Source: Rhodococcus rhodnii (GTDB taxonomy: Bacteria > Actinomycetota > Actinomycetes > Mycobacteriales > Pseudonocardiaceae). Taken from it: 64,000 nucleotides of DNA. Every line of letters begins with the position of its first letter. Position 1 is the stretch's first letter. The position numbers were made by a program, and so were the translations under genes. Of the stretch, positions 9,431 to 17,929 are shown piece by piece. Below the pieces are notes generated by a model. It was not told the origin of the DNA, made no database searches, and worked only from the letters and a program-made list of their open reading frames with translations. Where the stretch lies: positions 1 through 64,000 of the forward strand of contig JOAA01000019.1 in assembly GCA_000720375.1 (NCBI GenBank), read 5' to 3'.

Positions 9431-10225
9431 TCAGCTCCCCTTCGCCGGGACGACCGTCAGGTACACCGTGGTCAGCACGAAGTTCACGAAGAACAGCAGC
9501 AGGAACGTGATGACCACGGACTGGTTCACCGCGTCACCGACGCCCTTCGGGCCGGGAGCGGGGTGCAGGCCGCGGTAGCAGGCCACCACACCGGCGATGA
9601 ACCCGAAGATCAACGCCTTGATCTCGCTGATCCACAAGTCGGGAAGCTGCGCGAGCGCGGAGAAACCGGCGAGGTACGCACCGGGCGTGCCGCCTTGCAG
9701 GACCACGTTGAAGAAGTAGCCGCCGAGCACACCGACGACGCTGACCAAACCGTTGAGCAGCACCGCGACGAGCATCGACGCGAGCACCCGCGGCACGACA
9801 AGGCGCTGCACGGCCGAAACACCGAGCACCTCCATCGCGTCGATCTCTTCACGGATGGTCCGTGCACCGATGTCCGCGCACATCGCCGAACCACCGGCGC
9901 CGGCGACGAGCAACGCCGTCACCAGCGGCGCGGCCTGCTGGATGATCGCGAGCACGCTCGCCGCACCCATGAACGACTGCGCGCCGAGCTGCGTGACCAA
10001 CGATCCCAGCTGCAACGCGATGACCGCGCCGAACGGGATCGCGACCAGCGCGGTTGGCAGGATCGAGACACTCGCGATGAACCAGGACTGCTGGACGAAC
10101 TCGCGGAACTGGAACGGCCGCTGGAAGAACCCGCGCACGACGTCCAGCCCGAGGGCGAACATCTGGCCGGTCTCCCGAAGCGCGCCTGCACCAGGGAATG
10201 ACGACCTGGTGGAGCGAACGGTCAC
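9431..10225 (-). CDS. yrbEA: YrbE/MlaE family ABC permease subunit A
   Basis: 264 residues from GTG 10225, chosen because it forms a GTGA overlap with the stop of the ATPase gene; an ATG 36 bases upstream would place the start inside that gene without a clear ribosome site. MlaE fold with the signature 'IGARTIREEIDAMEVLGV' at about 120-140 and several long hydrophobic helices. First permease half of the Mce lipid importer. Confidence 0.92.
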   Translation of the reverse strand: MTVRSTRSSFPGAGALRETGQMFALGLDVVRGFFQRPFQFREFVQQSWFIASVSILPTALVAIPFGAVIALQLGSLVTQLGAQSFMGAASVLAIIQQAAPLVTALLVAGAGGSAMCADIGARTIREEIDAMEVLGVSAVQRLVVPRVLASMLVAVLLNGLVSVVGVLGGYFFNVVLQGGTPGAYLAGFSALAQLPDLWISEIKALIFGFIAGVVACYRGLHPAPGPKGVGDAVNQSVVITFLLLFFVNFVLTTVYLTVVPAKGS

Positions 10226-11373
10226 GCGCCACCACCCTGGCCCTGCTGGGGCGGCTGCCACTGGGTCTGCGGGATGTCGGCGAGGTCGCCCTGGATGCGC
10301 TCACTGCCCACATTGCTTCTGGGCGTCGGAGACGGTCTGTGTCCAGCTGGGACGGTCGCCATCATGTGCGGGTGCACGCCGTAACGCTGCTGTTCGCCCG
10401 GGGTCAGGCTTTCGATGATGCCCTCCTGCGCGGCGGGCGGAAGCGTGTGCAGGATGCTCATCACCCGGTCCTTGCGGCGCCGGACACCTTGGCGCTCAGG
10501 CAAACCAGGCGTCGGCTGCAGCTGCGGCACGACACCACGAACGTCCTCAGTGGATCCGTCGTGGTGGCCGGCGTCGGCCAATCGCTGCTCGGCGGCCATG
10601 GTCGCGGTGTCCTTCTCCTCGGACATCCCGATCGGCCCGATCCGGCGGCCGTTGAGGAACTGCTCGACCACGGGCTCGTCGGAAGTCAGGAGAACCTCGC
10701 GCGGCCCGAACATGACCAGCTCGCGCCGGAACAGCATGCCCAGGTTGTCCGGAACGGTACGGGCGAGGTTGATGTTGTGCGTGACGATCAGGATGGTCGC
10801 GTCGATCTGCGCGTTCAGGTCGATCAGCAGCTGGCTGAGGTAAGCCGTGCGCACGGGGTCCAAACCGGAGTCCGGCTCGTCACACAGGATGATCTCGGGG
10901 TCGAGCACGAGAGCGCGCGCCAGACCGGCCCGCTTGCGCATACCGCCGGAGATCTCACCGGGGAGTTTCTTCTCCGCGCCGGTGAGACCGACCATTTCCA
11001 TCTTCTCGAGCACGATCTGCCGGATCTCGGTCTCGGACTTACGGGTGTGCTCACGCAGGGGGAAGGCGACGTTGTCGAAGAGGTTCATCGACCCGAACAG
11101 CGCGCCGTCCTGGAACAGCACGCCGAACAGCTTGCGAACCTCGTAAAGCTTGCGCTCGGAGCACGACACGATGTCGACGCCGTTGATCACGCACTTGCCG
11201 CGGTCCGGCTTGAGCAAGCCGATCATGGATTTGAGGAAGACGGACTTACCGGTGCCGGACGGACCCAGCATCACGCTGACCTCGCCGGGCGGCAGGGTCA
11301 AGGTGACATCCCGCCAGATGGTCTGCCGGCCGAAGGACTTCGTGAGACCCTCGACCACCACTTCGGCGCCCAT
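10222..11373 (-). CDS. mceG: ABC transporter ATPase of the Mce system (MlaF/MceG/Mkl type)
   Basis: 383 residues. Walker A GPSGTGKS (37-44), Q-loop Gln88, signature ISGGM (141-145), Walker B with DEP (IILCDEPDSGLDP, 161-173) and a switch His in 'IVTHNI'. The roughly 130-residue C-terminal extension after the ATPase core is typical of actinobacterial MceG/Mkl and absent from MlaF of Gram-negatives. It energises the YrbE permease. In M. tuberculosis mkl (Rv0655) also lies beside rplJ-rplL but away from the mce operons; here the ATPase heads the complete mce operon. Confidence 0.92.
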   Translation of the reverse strand: MGAEVVVEGLTKSFGRQTIWRDVTLTLPPGEVSVMLGPSGTGKSVFLKSMIGLLKPDRGKCVINGVDIVSCSERKLYEVRKLFGVLFQDGALFGSMNLFDNVAFPLREHTRKSETEIRQIVLEKMEMVGLTGAEKKLPGEISGGMRKRAGLARALVLDPEIILCDEPDSGLDPVRTAYLSQLLIDLNAQIDATILIVTHNINLARTVPDNLGMLFRRELVMFGPREVLLTSDEPVVEQFLNGRRIGPIGMSEEKDTATMAAEQRLADAGHHDGSTEDVRGVVPQLQPTPGLPERQGVRRRKDRVMSILHTLPPAAQEGIIESLTPGEQQRYGVHPHMMATVPAGHRPSPTPRSNVGSERIQGDLADIPQTQWQPPQQGQGGGA

Positions 11374-11593
11374 CGACCCTCCCGAGCTTGAGTACCTCTT
11401 CCACCCAACGAGCGGGGCCCGAAGGGGTTACTACCTAGTACGGCCGACGACCATATCTGCCACCCGGACCTGCACCCTAGACCAGTCAGCTCAGCGCTTC
11501 GTATTCGCTACTAACGATGCTGTGCGTAACGGGGTCGACTGGATACCGTCAGTTGTCTTCCCTGCATCTTCCCTGCAACGGACGGAGAGAGAC
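11374..11593. promoter_or_regulatory. Divergent intergenic region between mceG and the protease
   Basis: 220 bp that must hold the promoters of the leftward mce operon and the rightward protease gene. The protease has a fair ribosome site (ACGGAGAGAGAC before ATG 11594). No confident -35/-10 pair or palindromic operator was found by eye, so no specific sites are claimed. Confidence 0.5.
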
Positions 11594-12454
11594 ATGGGCA
11601 AACGCCTCGCGGCGTTACTCAGCGGAGTCCTGGCCGCCGGAGTCGTCCTCGCCGCACCCGCGAATGCGAGCGGTGTATTGACAGGTGTCCCGGCATATGA
11701 GGGCAGCGGAATCCAGGACCCCACACTCGTCGGCGCCTCCCCGGTGACCCCCGGCCACAAGATCGAGGGCTTCACGGGAGTAGGCGTCCAGTCCATCATC
11801 GGCCCGGACAACCGAGTCAGGGTGAACCCGACAACGACCTTCCCAGCACGAGCGACCGTGCTGATCACGCGAGTGTCGGGCGGAGTCGAGCGCCAGCACT
11901 GCACCGGCTGGATGTTCGGCCCATCCCTGGTACTGACGGCCGGGCACTGCGTGCACCCCGGAGGCGGCGGCTCGTTCTACACAGGACTGCGCTTCTACCC
12001 CGGCTACAACGGAACCACAGCGCCATACGGCTCGTGCACCGCAACCCAGCTGCGCGCCAGCTCAGGCTGGATCAGCTCCGGCTCGGCCGACCACGACTAC
12101 GGCGGCGCGAACCTGAACTGCACCATCGGCAACACCGTCGGCTGGTACGGCGCATTCGCCACAACCGCTTCGCTGAACGGAACCCCGACCACGATCCAGG
12201 GCTACGGCGGCGACAAGAACAAGCAGCAATGGCTGTCGACCGACCAGATCCGCGTGTCGAACACGCTGAGGCTGTTCTACCAAAACGACACCATCGGCGG
12301 AAACAGCGGCAGCGCAGTTGCCACCAACCGCCCGGCCGGATCCCCTGGTTGCTCGGGTTGGTGCTCGCTGGCTTTCCACGCTTATGGCGGCTCGCAGAAC
12401 AGCGGCGCGAGGATCACGGCAGCCCGCCTGACCGAAGTCACCGGCTGGCGCTAA
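11594..12454 (+). CDS. Secreted trypsin-like (S1 family) serine protease
   Basis: 286 residues. Signal peptide about 1-26 (basic start, hydrophobic core, ANASG cut region). The catalytic triad can be read: His118 in LVLTAGHCV, Asp168 in SADHDYGGANL, Ser238 in GGNSGSAV. The GNSGS form rather than GDSGG, and the overall layout, resemble the glutamyl endopeptidase/V8-like group of S1 enzymes. A probable propeptide lies between the signal and about residue 80. Transcribed alone, divergently from the mce operon; the in-frame extension upstream of 11594 lacks coding character and is ignored. Confidence 0.87.
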   Translation: MGKRLAALLSGVLAAGVVLAAPANASGVLTGVPAYEGSGIQDPTLVGASPVTPGHKIEGFTGVGVQSIIGPDNRVRVNPTTTFPARATVLITRVSGGVERQHCTGWMFGPSLVLTAGHCVHPGGGGSFYTGLRFYPGYNGTTAPYGSCTATQLRASSGWISSGSADHDYGGANLNCTIGNTVGWYGAFATTASLNGTPTTIQGYGGDKNKQQWLSTDQIRVSNTLRLFYQNDTIGGNSGSAVATNRPAGSPGCSGWCSLAFHAYGGSQNSGARITAARLTEVTGWR

Positions 12455-12471
12455 CCCCAACCACCCCGCGC

Positions 12472-12567
12472 GTGTCCACCATTCCGGCATGGTGTGTCCA
12501 CCACTCCGGCACACCGTGTCCACCTTTGCGGCACCGTGAAATGCACTTTCCGGCACCGTGAAATGCC
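12472..12567 (+). repeat. Tandem 22-bp-period repeat behind the protease gene
   Basis: Units begin at about 12472, 12494, 12516, 12536 and 12558, spaced 22, 22, 20 and 22 bp. The first three start GTGTCCACC, the last two GTGAAATGC, and most run into CCGGCA(C). The array starts 17 bp after the protease stop. The same ordered motifs follow the mce operon at 246-311. Confidence 0.7.
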
Positions 12568-12573
12568 TTGAAC

Positions 12574-12616
12574 GCACGAAACGCCCCGAGGTTGTAGGCC
12601 TCGGGGCGTTTCGTGT
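12574..12616. terminator. Strong hairpin between protease and rplL
   Basis: Perfect 16-bp stem: ACGAAACGCCCCGAGG (12576-12591) pairs with 12599-12614 around a 7-base loop, and extends one or two pairs further. It lies between convergent genes (protease plus, rplL minus) and could stop transcription from both sides. No long T-run follows, as is common in actinobacteria. Confidence 0.7.
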
Positions 12617-12654
12617 GCTTTATGTCCCAGCTTGGCTGGGTTGGGTGAATTACC

Positions 12655-12775
12655 GCGTGTCCGCCCCACCTGCACGGGTGAGTCAAACTGCTCGACTCGC
12701 TTCCAGCTTGGTTTTCTTTCGCTTTGCGCCGCTCGCGTTCAACTCACCATGCCGGAGCGGCAGACACGCGCGGGA
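12655..12775. repeat. About 120-bp imperfect inverted-repeat element, copy 1
   Basis: The left arm reads CGCGTGTCCGCC then GGTGAGTCAAACTGCTCGAC; the right arm in reverse complement reads CGCGTGTCTGCC then GGTGAGTTGAACGCGAGCGG. The two arms therefore form a long imperfect hairpin just downstream of rplL. A second copy with the same core lies at 63383-63508 and a relative at 63187-63304. No transposase is inside. Confidence 0.6.
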
Positions 12776-12821
12776 CACCCTTCAGCGACTCACATGGCTC
12801 GCTTCGCTCGCCTGTTCGTCG

Positions 12822-13211
12822 TTACTTCAGGGTGATCTTCGCGCCAACGGCCTCGAGCTTCTCCTTGGCGGCGTCGGCGGCCTCCTTGGCGACCTTCTCC
12901 AGGACCGGCTTCGGGGCGCTCTCGACCAGCTCCTTGGCCTCCTTCAGGCCCAGGCCCGAGACGACCTCGCGGACGACCTTGATGACCTGGATCTTCTTGT
13001 CGCCTGCCGACTCGAGGATGACGTCGAACTCGTCCTGCTCCTCGGCAGCCTCAGGGGCGGCACCGGCCGGGCCGGCGGCAGCGGCAACGGCGACCGGGGC
13101 GGCCGCGGTGACCTCGAAGGTGGTCTCGAACTCCTTGACGAAGGCCGACAGCTCGAGCAGCGTCATCTCCTTGAACGCGTCGAGCAGCTCTTCGGTGCTG
13201 AGCTTCGCCAT
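12822..13211 (-). CDS. rplL: 50S ribosomal protein L7/L12
   Basis: 129 residues: N-terminal dimerisation domain ([20 protein letters not shown]), an Ala/Gly-rich flexible hinge (about 52-62) and the C-terminal factor-binding domain with '[20 protein letters not shown]'. It forms the mobile ribosomal stalk that recruits EF-Tu, EF-G and other GTPases. It follows rplJ by 43 bp with a good ribosome site (AAAGGAG), so both are made from one transcript, presumably in the usual excess over L10. Confidence 0.97.
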   Translation of the reverse strand: MAKLSTEELLDAFKEMTLLELSAFVKEFETTFEVTAAAPVAVAAAAGPAGAAPEAAEEQDEFDVILESAGDKKIQVIKVVREVVSGLGLKEAKELVESAPKPVLEKVAKEAADAAKEKLEAVGAKITLK

Positions 13212-13254
13212 GATGGCGGCTCCTTTCTTCTAGCTAAGCGGGTGGGGGTGAACT

Positions 13255-13791
13255 TCAGCTCTCGGCGGGAGCTTCCGCTGCTGCCTTCTTCTCCTGCAGC
13301 GCGGCGGCCAGGCGAGCGACCTGCGAGGCCGGGGCGTTGAACAGCCCGGCGGCCTTGGCGAGGTTGCCCTTCATCGCGCCCGCCAGCTTGGCGAGCAGCA
13401 CCTCACGGCTTTCCAGGTCAGCGATCCGCGTGACCTCGTCGACCGAGAGCGGGCGGCCCTCCATGTAGCCGCCCTTGATGACCAGACCCTTGTTGTCCTT
13501 CGCGAAGTCACGAAGCGCCTTGGCCGCGTCGACGGGCTCGCCGTCGACGAACGTGATGGCCGTCGGACCCTCGAAGAGGGCGTCGAGGCCCTCAACTCCG
13601 GCGTCCTTGGCGGCCAGCTTGACCAGGGTGTTCTTCGCGATCCGGTAAGACGCGTCTTTGCCGAGAGCGCGGCGCAGCGTGGTGAGCTGCGACACGGAGA
13701 GGCCGCTGTACTGCGTGACGACGGCGGCCGAGCTCGTACGGAACTTGTCCGCGATCTCGGCGACTGCGGCCACCTTGTCCGGCTTCGCCAT
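13255..13791 (-). CDS. rplJ: 50S ribosomal protein L10
   Basis: 178 residues with the standard N-terminal 23S rRNA-binding domain ([37 protein letters not shown]) and a C-terminal helix that carries L7/L12 dimers. It also serves as autogenous repressor by binding its own leader, present upstream at 13906-13972. Ribosome site GAGAGGAGG before ATG 13791. A Lys/Glu/Ala-rich C-terminal tail follows the stalk helix. Confidence 0.97.
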   Translation of the reverse strand: MAKPDKVAAVAEIADKFRTSSAAVVTQYSGLSVSQLTTLRRALGKDASYRIAKNTLVKLAAKDAGVEGLDALFEGPTAITFVDGEPVDAAKALRDFAKDNKGLVIKGGYMEGRPLSVDEVTRIADLESREVLLAKLAGAMKGNLAKAAGLFNAPASQVARLAAALQEKKAAAEAPAES

Positions 13792-13848
13792 GTTCGCCTC
13801 CTCTCTGGGCTACGACCGCTTGCCCTCGATGCCTGAGAAAAGACGAAA

Positions 13849-13871
13849 CGCCCGGCGCGCAGGCACGGGCG
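13849..13871 (-). terminator. Possible attenuator hairpin between L10 leader and rplJ
   Basis: On the minus strand CGCCCG (13871-13866) pairs with CGGGCG (13854-13849) over an 11-base GC-rich loop and is followed at once by TTTCGTCTTTTC. It sits between the L10 leader and the rplJ ribosome site, where a partial terminator could set the level of rplJL expression. The stem is only six pairs, so this is a suggestion. Confidence 0.4.
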
Positions 13872-13899
13872 TAAGAAAGAAGCACTAAACCTCTTCGAA

Positions 13900-13975
13900 G
13901 CTCGTTCCTCCTGCGCGGGCCACCCTTGCGGGATCTTCATCTTCACGGGGGAAGAGACCAGCGGTCTTCGGTAGA
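13900..13975 (-). ncRNA. Ribosomal protein L10 leader
   Basis: Upstream of rplJ on the minus strand the transcript contains ACCGAAGACCGCTGGT (13972-13957) and, about 25 bases on, CCCGCAAGGGTGGCCCGCGC (13932-13913) followed by AGGAGG. These blocks match the conserved parts of the L10 leader that binds L10(L12)4 for feedback control. The boundaries are approximate. Confidence 0.7.
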
Positions 13976-14037
13976 ACGGCGACAACGATACGGGACACAA
14001 CGCTGCCTCTCCAAATCGCCCCCGGCATGATGGGGAC

Positions 14038-14736
14038 GTGGCCGACAACGAGCGCCCCAACCACCCGGCACCCTTCGACCCCGAGCAGCAGAAGCAGTTC
14101 GAACAGTTCCAGCAGTACCAGCAGTTCCTGAAGTTCCAGGAGATGCAGGGACAGGGTCAGCTGCCGCCCGCGCAGACACCGCGCAAGCCGCTGCCCGGCT
14201 GGGCGAAGTTCCTGCTCAGCAAGACCTTCCGGCGGTTGCTGCTGCTCGCTGCCGTGATCGCCGCGGTCGCGTGGGGATGCTCGTACCTGCGTGAGGTGTT
14301 CAACGTCGCGCCCCAGGATGACGGCCTCGGCGTGCAGGGTGGCGCCGGTCCTGGCGCGAAACAGTCCCCCGGCAGGCCCAACGAGGTCATGTACACCTTG
14401 TACGACAGCATCGCCAGGGGTGAAGCGACAGCTGCCTGTTCGTCGTTCAGCCCGACGGGAGCCGCGGCGTTCGCCGCCAGTTACGGAGCGCCGGACTGCC
14501 CGGCGGCCGTCGCGAAACTCAAGCCCCAGGTGGCTACGCTGACCAGGCCGCCGCGGATCGCGATCCCTCAGGAAGCGACCTCGATCCGCGTGAGCTCATG
14601 CGACCTTTACGTCAAACCGGGCACCACGTCCTTGGGCGTCTTCATCTTCACGCCCTTCGAGCGGGCGTGGATCATCTCCGGCCACGAGACCGAGACCTGC
14701 ACAACCCCAAGTCCGACAACCACCACTTCGCGCTAG
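14038..14736 (+). CDS. Single-pass membrane protein of unknown function
   Basis: 232 residues from GTG 14038. Gln/Phe-rich cytoplasmic N-terminus (about 1-60, with PFDPEQQKQFEQFQQYQQF), one membrane segment (about 66-83) and a roughly 145-residue outside domain with three or four Cys ('AACSSFSP', 'APDCPAAVA', 'SSCDLYV') and a Thr/Pro/Ser-rich end. The outside part looks like the small NTF2-like domains of actinobacterial exported proteins, but I do not recognise a named family. Its 3' end overlaps the convergent GH3 gene by four bases. Confidence 0.75.
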   Translation: MADNERPNHPAPFDPEQQKQFEQFQQYQQFLKFQEMQGQGQLPPAQTPRKPLPGWAKFLLSKTFRRLLLLAAVIAAVAWGCSYLREVFNVAPQDDGLGVQGGAGPGAKQSPGRPNEVMYTLYDSIARGEATAACSSFSPTGAAAFAASYGAPDCPAAVAKLKPQVATLTRPPRIAIPQEATSIRVSSCDLYVKPGTTSLGVFIFTPFERAWIISGHETETCTTPSPTTTTSR

Positions 14737-16277
14737 TACCGCAGTCCTAGGCCGTACGGGTATCGCGCGCTGACCGTGACCGGGAGCTTGCCTCCCGGCT
14801 GTGCCCCGAATACGACCTTGGCCAGCGCCTTGAGCACGGTCATGTTCGCGGGTGGCGGCGGACCCCAGACCTGGGTTTGAGCGTAGGCAGCGAGGGCAGC
14901 ACCCAGGTCGGGGTAGGAGTTGACGTCATAGGGCACGCCCAATGACACCGCGGCAACGCGTTTACCTGCGGCTTTGAGTGCCTGGACGAGCTTGGTCTGG
15001 CCTTCGGGCAGGGTAGGACCACGGGAGTACGTCGCCACCAGAACCTGGTCCTCGGCTCGGCGGACGGCCTCGGCGATCTCCGCGTCGGTCGGGTTGTCGC
15101 TGGACGCCTGCCACCAGCTCGCGCCCATCGCCTGTGCCAACGGTTGGACGTCCATCACGCCCGCGACAAACGTCCGCGCCTGGGAGTTGAACGGCAGCGC
15201 CCTGGATCGGTTGTCCAGCAACGTGATCGAGGCCTGCGCGATCGGATCGGGATCGACGCGGGCGGACAGCCCTTGGCCTCGGTACTGGCACTTCAGTCTC
15301 AGCACGCGAGCCGCGGACTGGTCGATGCGCTCCTGCGTCAGACCGGCACGCAACGCCTCCCGAATCGCGACGTGATCACTGTGCGGCCCGGTGGAAAGCA
15401 CCACGTCAGCGCCCGCCTTGAGGGCACGGACCGACGCGTCAGCGACGCCCCAGCGCTCCTTGATGGCGCCCATCTGGATGGAATCGGTGATCACGACGCC
15501 GTCGAAGTCCATCTCCGACCGCAGGATGCCGGTGATCACCTTGTTGGACAGCGTCGACGGCAGATCCGGATCCACCGCCTGCAGCACGACATGTGCCGTC
15601 ATGATCATCGGCGCACCGGCCGCGATCGCCGCCCGGAACGGCGGGAAGTGCACGCGGTCCACAGTGGCCCGGTCAGCGTCCACTGTGGGCAGTTCCCAGT
15701 GCGGATCCGCGTTCACACCACCGTGTCCGGGGAAATGCTTCACGGCGGGCACGACTCCGGCCGAGCGGTACGCCAGCACCTGGGCGGTGACCATCCGGGA
15801 GATCAGACCTGGATCTTCGCCGTACGACCGCACGCCGAAAGGGAACTGCGGATTGCTGTTGACGTCGGCCAACGGCGCCAGATTCAGCCGTACCCCGGCT
15901 TGTTTCAACTCGGTCGCTGTGCCGAGGGCTGCGGCGGCCGCTTTGGCCGGGTCACGGGTCGCGCCGAGCCCCATCGGCCGGGGATACGCGGTCGTCCCGC
16001 CGATGCCGTGGATCGCGCCGTGCTCGAAATCGCCGCCGACCAGCACGTCTTTGCCCTGTTGCCGGGTGAATTCGGCGGCACTGCGCACATCGGGCATGTC
16101 CGGCAGGCTGACCAGACCCGCGTGCATCTCTTGGGCACGGCTGGTATCGCCGCCCACCATGATCAGCTGGCCGAGCCGCTCGTCCGGAGTGAGCTGCTCG
16201 ACCGTTCGACAGGCTGTCGAAGCCGCGGCGGGCACCAGGACTGCGACCGCCAGCAGTAGGGGAAGAATCCATTTCAT
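14733..16277 (-). CDS. Exported glycoside hydrolase family 3 (beta-N-acetylhexosaminidase, NagZ-like)
   Basis: 514 residues from ATG 16277 (MKWILPLLLAVAVLVPAAAS); residues upstream in frame look non-coding. Signal peptide about 1-22; the Cys after it lacks a standard lipobox. The GH3 TIM barrel carries the NagZ motif KHFPGHG with a downstream His (ADPHWELPTVD) and the nucleophile Asp in GVVITDSIQMGAI. A C-terminal alpha/beta domain of about 170 residues follows, as in two-domain GH3 enzymes. It probably trims GlcNAc from cell-wall fragments or exogenous glycans. Beta-glucosidase activity is less likely given the NagZ-type motif. Confidence 0.85.
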   Translation of the reverse strand: MKWILPLLLAVAVLVPAAASTACRTVEQLTPDERLGQLIMVGGDTSRAQEMHAGLVSLPDMPDVRSAAEFTRQQGKDVLVGGDFEHGAIHGIGGTTAYPRPMGLGATRDPAKAAAAALGTATELKQAGVRLNLAPLADVNSNPQFPFGVRSYGEDPGLISRMVTAQVLAYRSAGVVPAVKHFPGHGGVNADPHWELPTVDADRATVDRVHFPPFRAAIAAGAPMIMTAHVVLQAVDPDLPSTLSNKVITGILRSEMDFDGVVITDSIQMGAIKERWGVADASVRALKAGADVVLSTGPHSDHVAIREALRAGLTQERIDQSAARVLRLKCQYRGQGLSARVDPDPIAQASITLLDNRSRALPFNSQARTFVAGVMDVQPLAQAMGASWWQASSDNPTDAEIAEAVRRAEDQVLVATYSRGPTLPEGQTKLVQALKAAGKRVAAVSLGVPYDVNSYPDLGAALAAYAQTQVWGPPPPANMTVLKALAKVVFGAQPGGKLPVTVSARYPYGLGLRY

Positions 16278-16339
16278 AGTCCGAGAATCCGGCGCCTTCG
16301 AGCCGTTTTCGTCGGCCGTCAGACCGAAGCACGTACATC

Positions 16340-16972
16340 TCAAGTCGTATGGGCGAGCACCACCAGCTGCACCCGGTCCCGGACGCCGAGCTTGCCGAGG
16401 ATCCGGCTGACGTGGGTCTTCACCGTCGCCGGGCTGAGGAACAACTCACGGGCGATCTCCTCGTTGGACAGCCCGGCCACAACCCGGTCCATCACTTCGC
16501 GCTCGCGGTCTGTCAACGCGTCGAAGGTCTTTCGAACAGGCCGGACCCGATGCGCGAACTCGCCGATCAGACGCGCGGTCACGCGCGGTGAAAGCATCGC
16601 GTCACCCCGCGCGACCACCCGCACGCCTTGAATCAGCTCCAGCGGATCGCTGTCCTTCAACAGGAATCCGCTGGCGCCAAGCCTGAGCGCCTCGTAGACG
16701 TACTCGTCGAGGTCGAACGTCGTCAGCACAACGACTTTGCAGCCACGGCAGTTGGGATCCTGCAGGATCCGCCGGGTCGCCGCGAGGCCGTCCATCCCGG
16801 GCATCTTGACGTCCATCAACACGATGTCGGGGCGCAACGCGGCGGCGAGCCGCAGCGCTTCGGCGCCATCGCCCGCCTCGCCGACCACGTCGATGTCGTC
16901 CTCGCCGTCGAGAATCGCCCGCAGCCCACCCCGGACCAACGCCTGATCGTCAACGAGAACCACCCTGATCAC
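16340..16972 (-). CDS. Two-component response regulator, NarL/LuxR type
   Basis: 210 residues. Receiver domain 1-120 with acidic pocket Asp8-Asp9, phospho-acceptor Asp54 (VLMDVKMPGMDG) and conserved Thr/Lys positions; C-terminal LuxR-type HTH (about 145-205, LTDREREVMDRVVAGLSNEE and TVKTHVSRILGKLG). Its ATG overlaps the stop of the histidine kinase gene (ATGA at 16972-16969), so the pair is translated together. Targets are not evident; the neighbouring GH3 gene may be one. Confidence 0.93.
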   Translation of the reverse strand: MIRVVLVDDQALVRGGLRAILDGEDDIDVVGEAGDGAEALRLAAALRPDIVLMDVKMPGMDGLAATRRILQDPNCRGCKVVVLTTFDLDEYVYEALRLGASGFLLKDSDPLELIQGVRVVARGDAMLSPRVTARLIGEFAHRVRPVRKTFDALTDREREVMDRVVAGLSNEEIARELFLSPATVKTHVSRILGKLGVRDRVQLVVLAHTT

Positions 16973-17877
16973 AACGGAATCCTTGCCTCGACGCGAAACC
17001 CGCTTTCGCCGGACGTGGTCAACTGGCCGCCGAGCGCGGCCACGCGTTCCCGCATTCCGGTCAAACCATTGCCCGGCAACGCATCGCCGCCCTTGCCGTT
17101 GTCACGAACCTGGACGGTCACCTGGTCAGGGCGGCAGTCGAGATGGACCGCGACCTTGGTCGCGTCGGCATGGCGCACGACATTGGTCAGCGCTTCCTGC
17201 ACAACCCGGTACGCCGCCTGGTCCACCTCGGCGGGCAACTCGATTCGTCCACGAATCCGTTTGCTGACAACGAGACCGTCGGTACGAACGCGATCGATCA
17301 GCTCGTCCAGCTGGCGAATGCTCGGTGCACGCAATGTGCCAAGTGCGCCGCGAACCTCATCGAGAGCATCCCGGCTAGCCTGCCTGATAATCATCAGAGC
17401 ATCTGTCGCGCGATGCGGCCTGTGCAATGCCGCGCCAGCCTGCACGTTAACGACGGACATGTGATGTACGAGCACGTCGTGCAGCTCGCGCGAGATCCGT
17501 AGCCGTTCAGCGTCGACGGCACGTTGCCTGGCCTGGCGCAGATACGCCCGCCGGATCCGCACGATCTCGCCGATCGCGATCACAGCGGTGAGGGTGGGCA
17601 GGACCTGCGGCAAGTCTTCGAAAGACCATTGCGGAACCGTGACCAGCACGGCAGCCACGACAGCCGCTCCGATGGCCAACGCCCGGTGCCCGTGGACCGT
17701 GGCGAGAAAGAGGGCGATGGCAAAGGGAATCGGCTCGGGTCCCGGCCAGAACCCCAGGTAGTGATAGGCCTGCATGAACGCGAGCGTCGCGGCGAGCGCG
17801 ATCAGATGTCTCCCCACGCGTTCACGGTAGGGCGGCGGGTCAGGGCTGTCTTCCGGGAGAAACCCTTGGAACAGCAC
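16969..17877 (-). CDS. Sensor histidine kinase, NarL-type family (HisKA_3)
   Basis: 302 residues. Short cytoplasmic start, then four or five membrane segments (about 25-105) with almost no outside loop, so it likely senses something in the membrane. Dimerisation/phosphotransfer segment with His133 (ISRELHDVLVHHMSVVNVQA), ATPase domain with N-box 'VVQEALTNVVRHA' and G-box 'VRDNGKGGDALPGNGLTGM'. Phosphorylates the adjacent response regulator. The first ATG at 17877 is the only sensible start. Confidence 0.92.
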   Translation of the reverse strand: MLFQGFLPEDSPDPPPYRERVGRHLIALAATLAFMQAYHYLGFWPGPEPIPFAIALFLATVHGHRALAIGAAVVAAVLVTVPQWSFEDLPQVLPTLTAVIAIGEIVRIRRAYLRQARQRAVDAERLRISRELHDVLVHHMSVVNVQAGAALHRPHRATDALMIIRQASRDALDEVRGALGTLRAPSIRQLDELIDRVRTDGLVVSKRIRGRIELPAEVDQAAYRVVQEALTNVVRHADATKVAVHLDCRPDQVTVQVRDNGKGGDALPGNGLTGMRERVAALGGQLTTSGESGFRVEARIPL

Positions 17878-17911
17878 GAAGGGCGGACCCGATTGTCCGG
17901 GTCCGCCCTTC
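17878..17911 (-). terminator. Terminator hairpin behind rplA
   Basis: Perfect 14-bp stem GAAGGGCGGACCCG (17878-17891) with 17898-17911 and a 6-base loop, 18 bp after the rplA stop. It separates the rplK-rplA transcript from the downstream kinase gene. Confidence 0.8.
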
Positions 17912-17929
17912 GGGTGCCTCAGTGGCCGC

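Noticed and set aside
10226..10261. Upstream ATG start for yrbEA at 10261
   Set aside because: The GTG at 10225 makes the GTGA overlap with the ATPase stop that matches the coupling at the other junctions of the operon.
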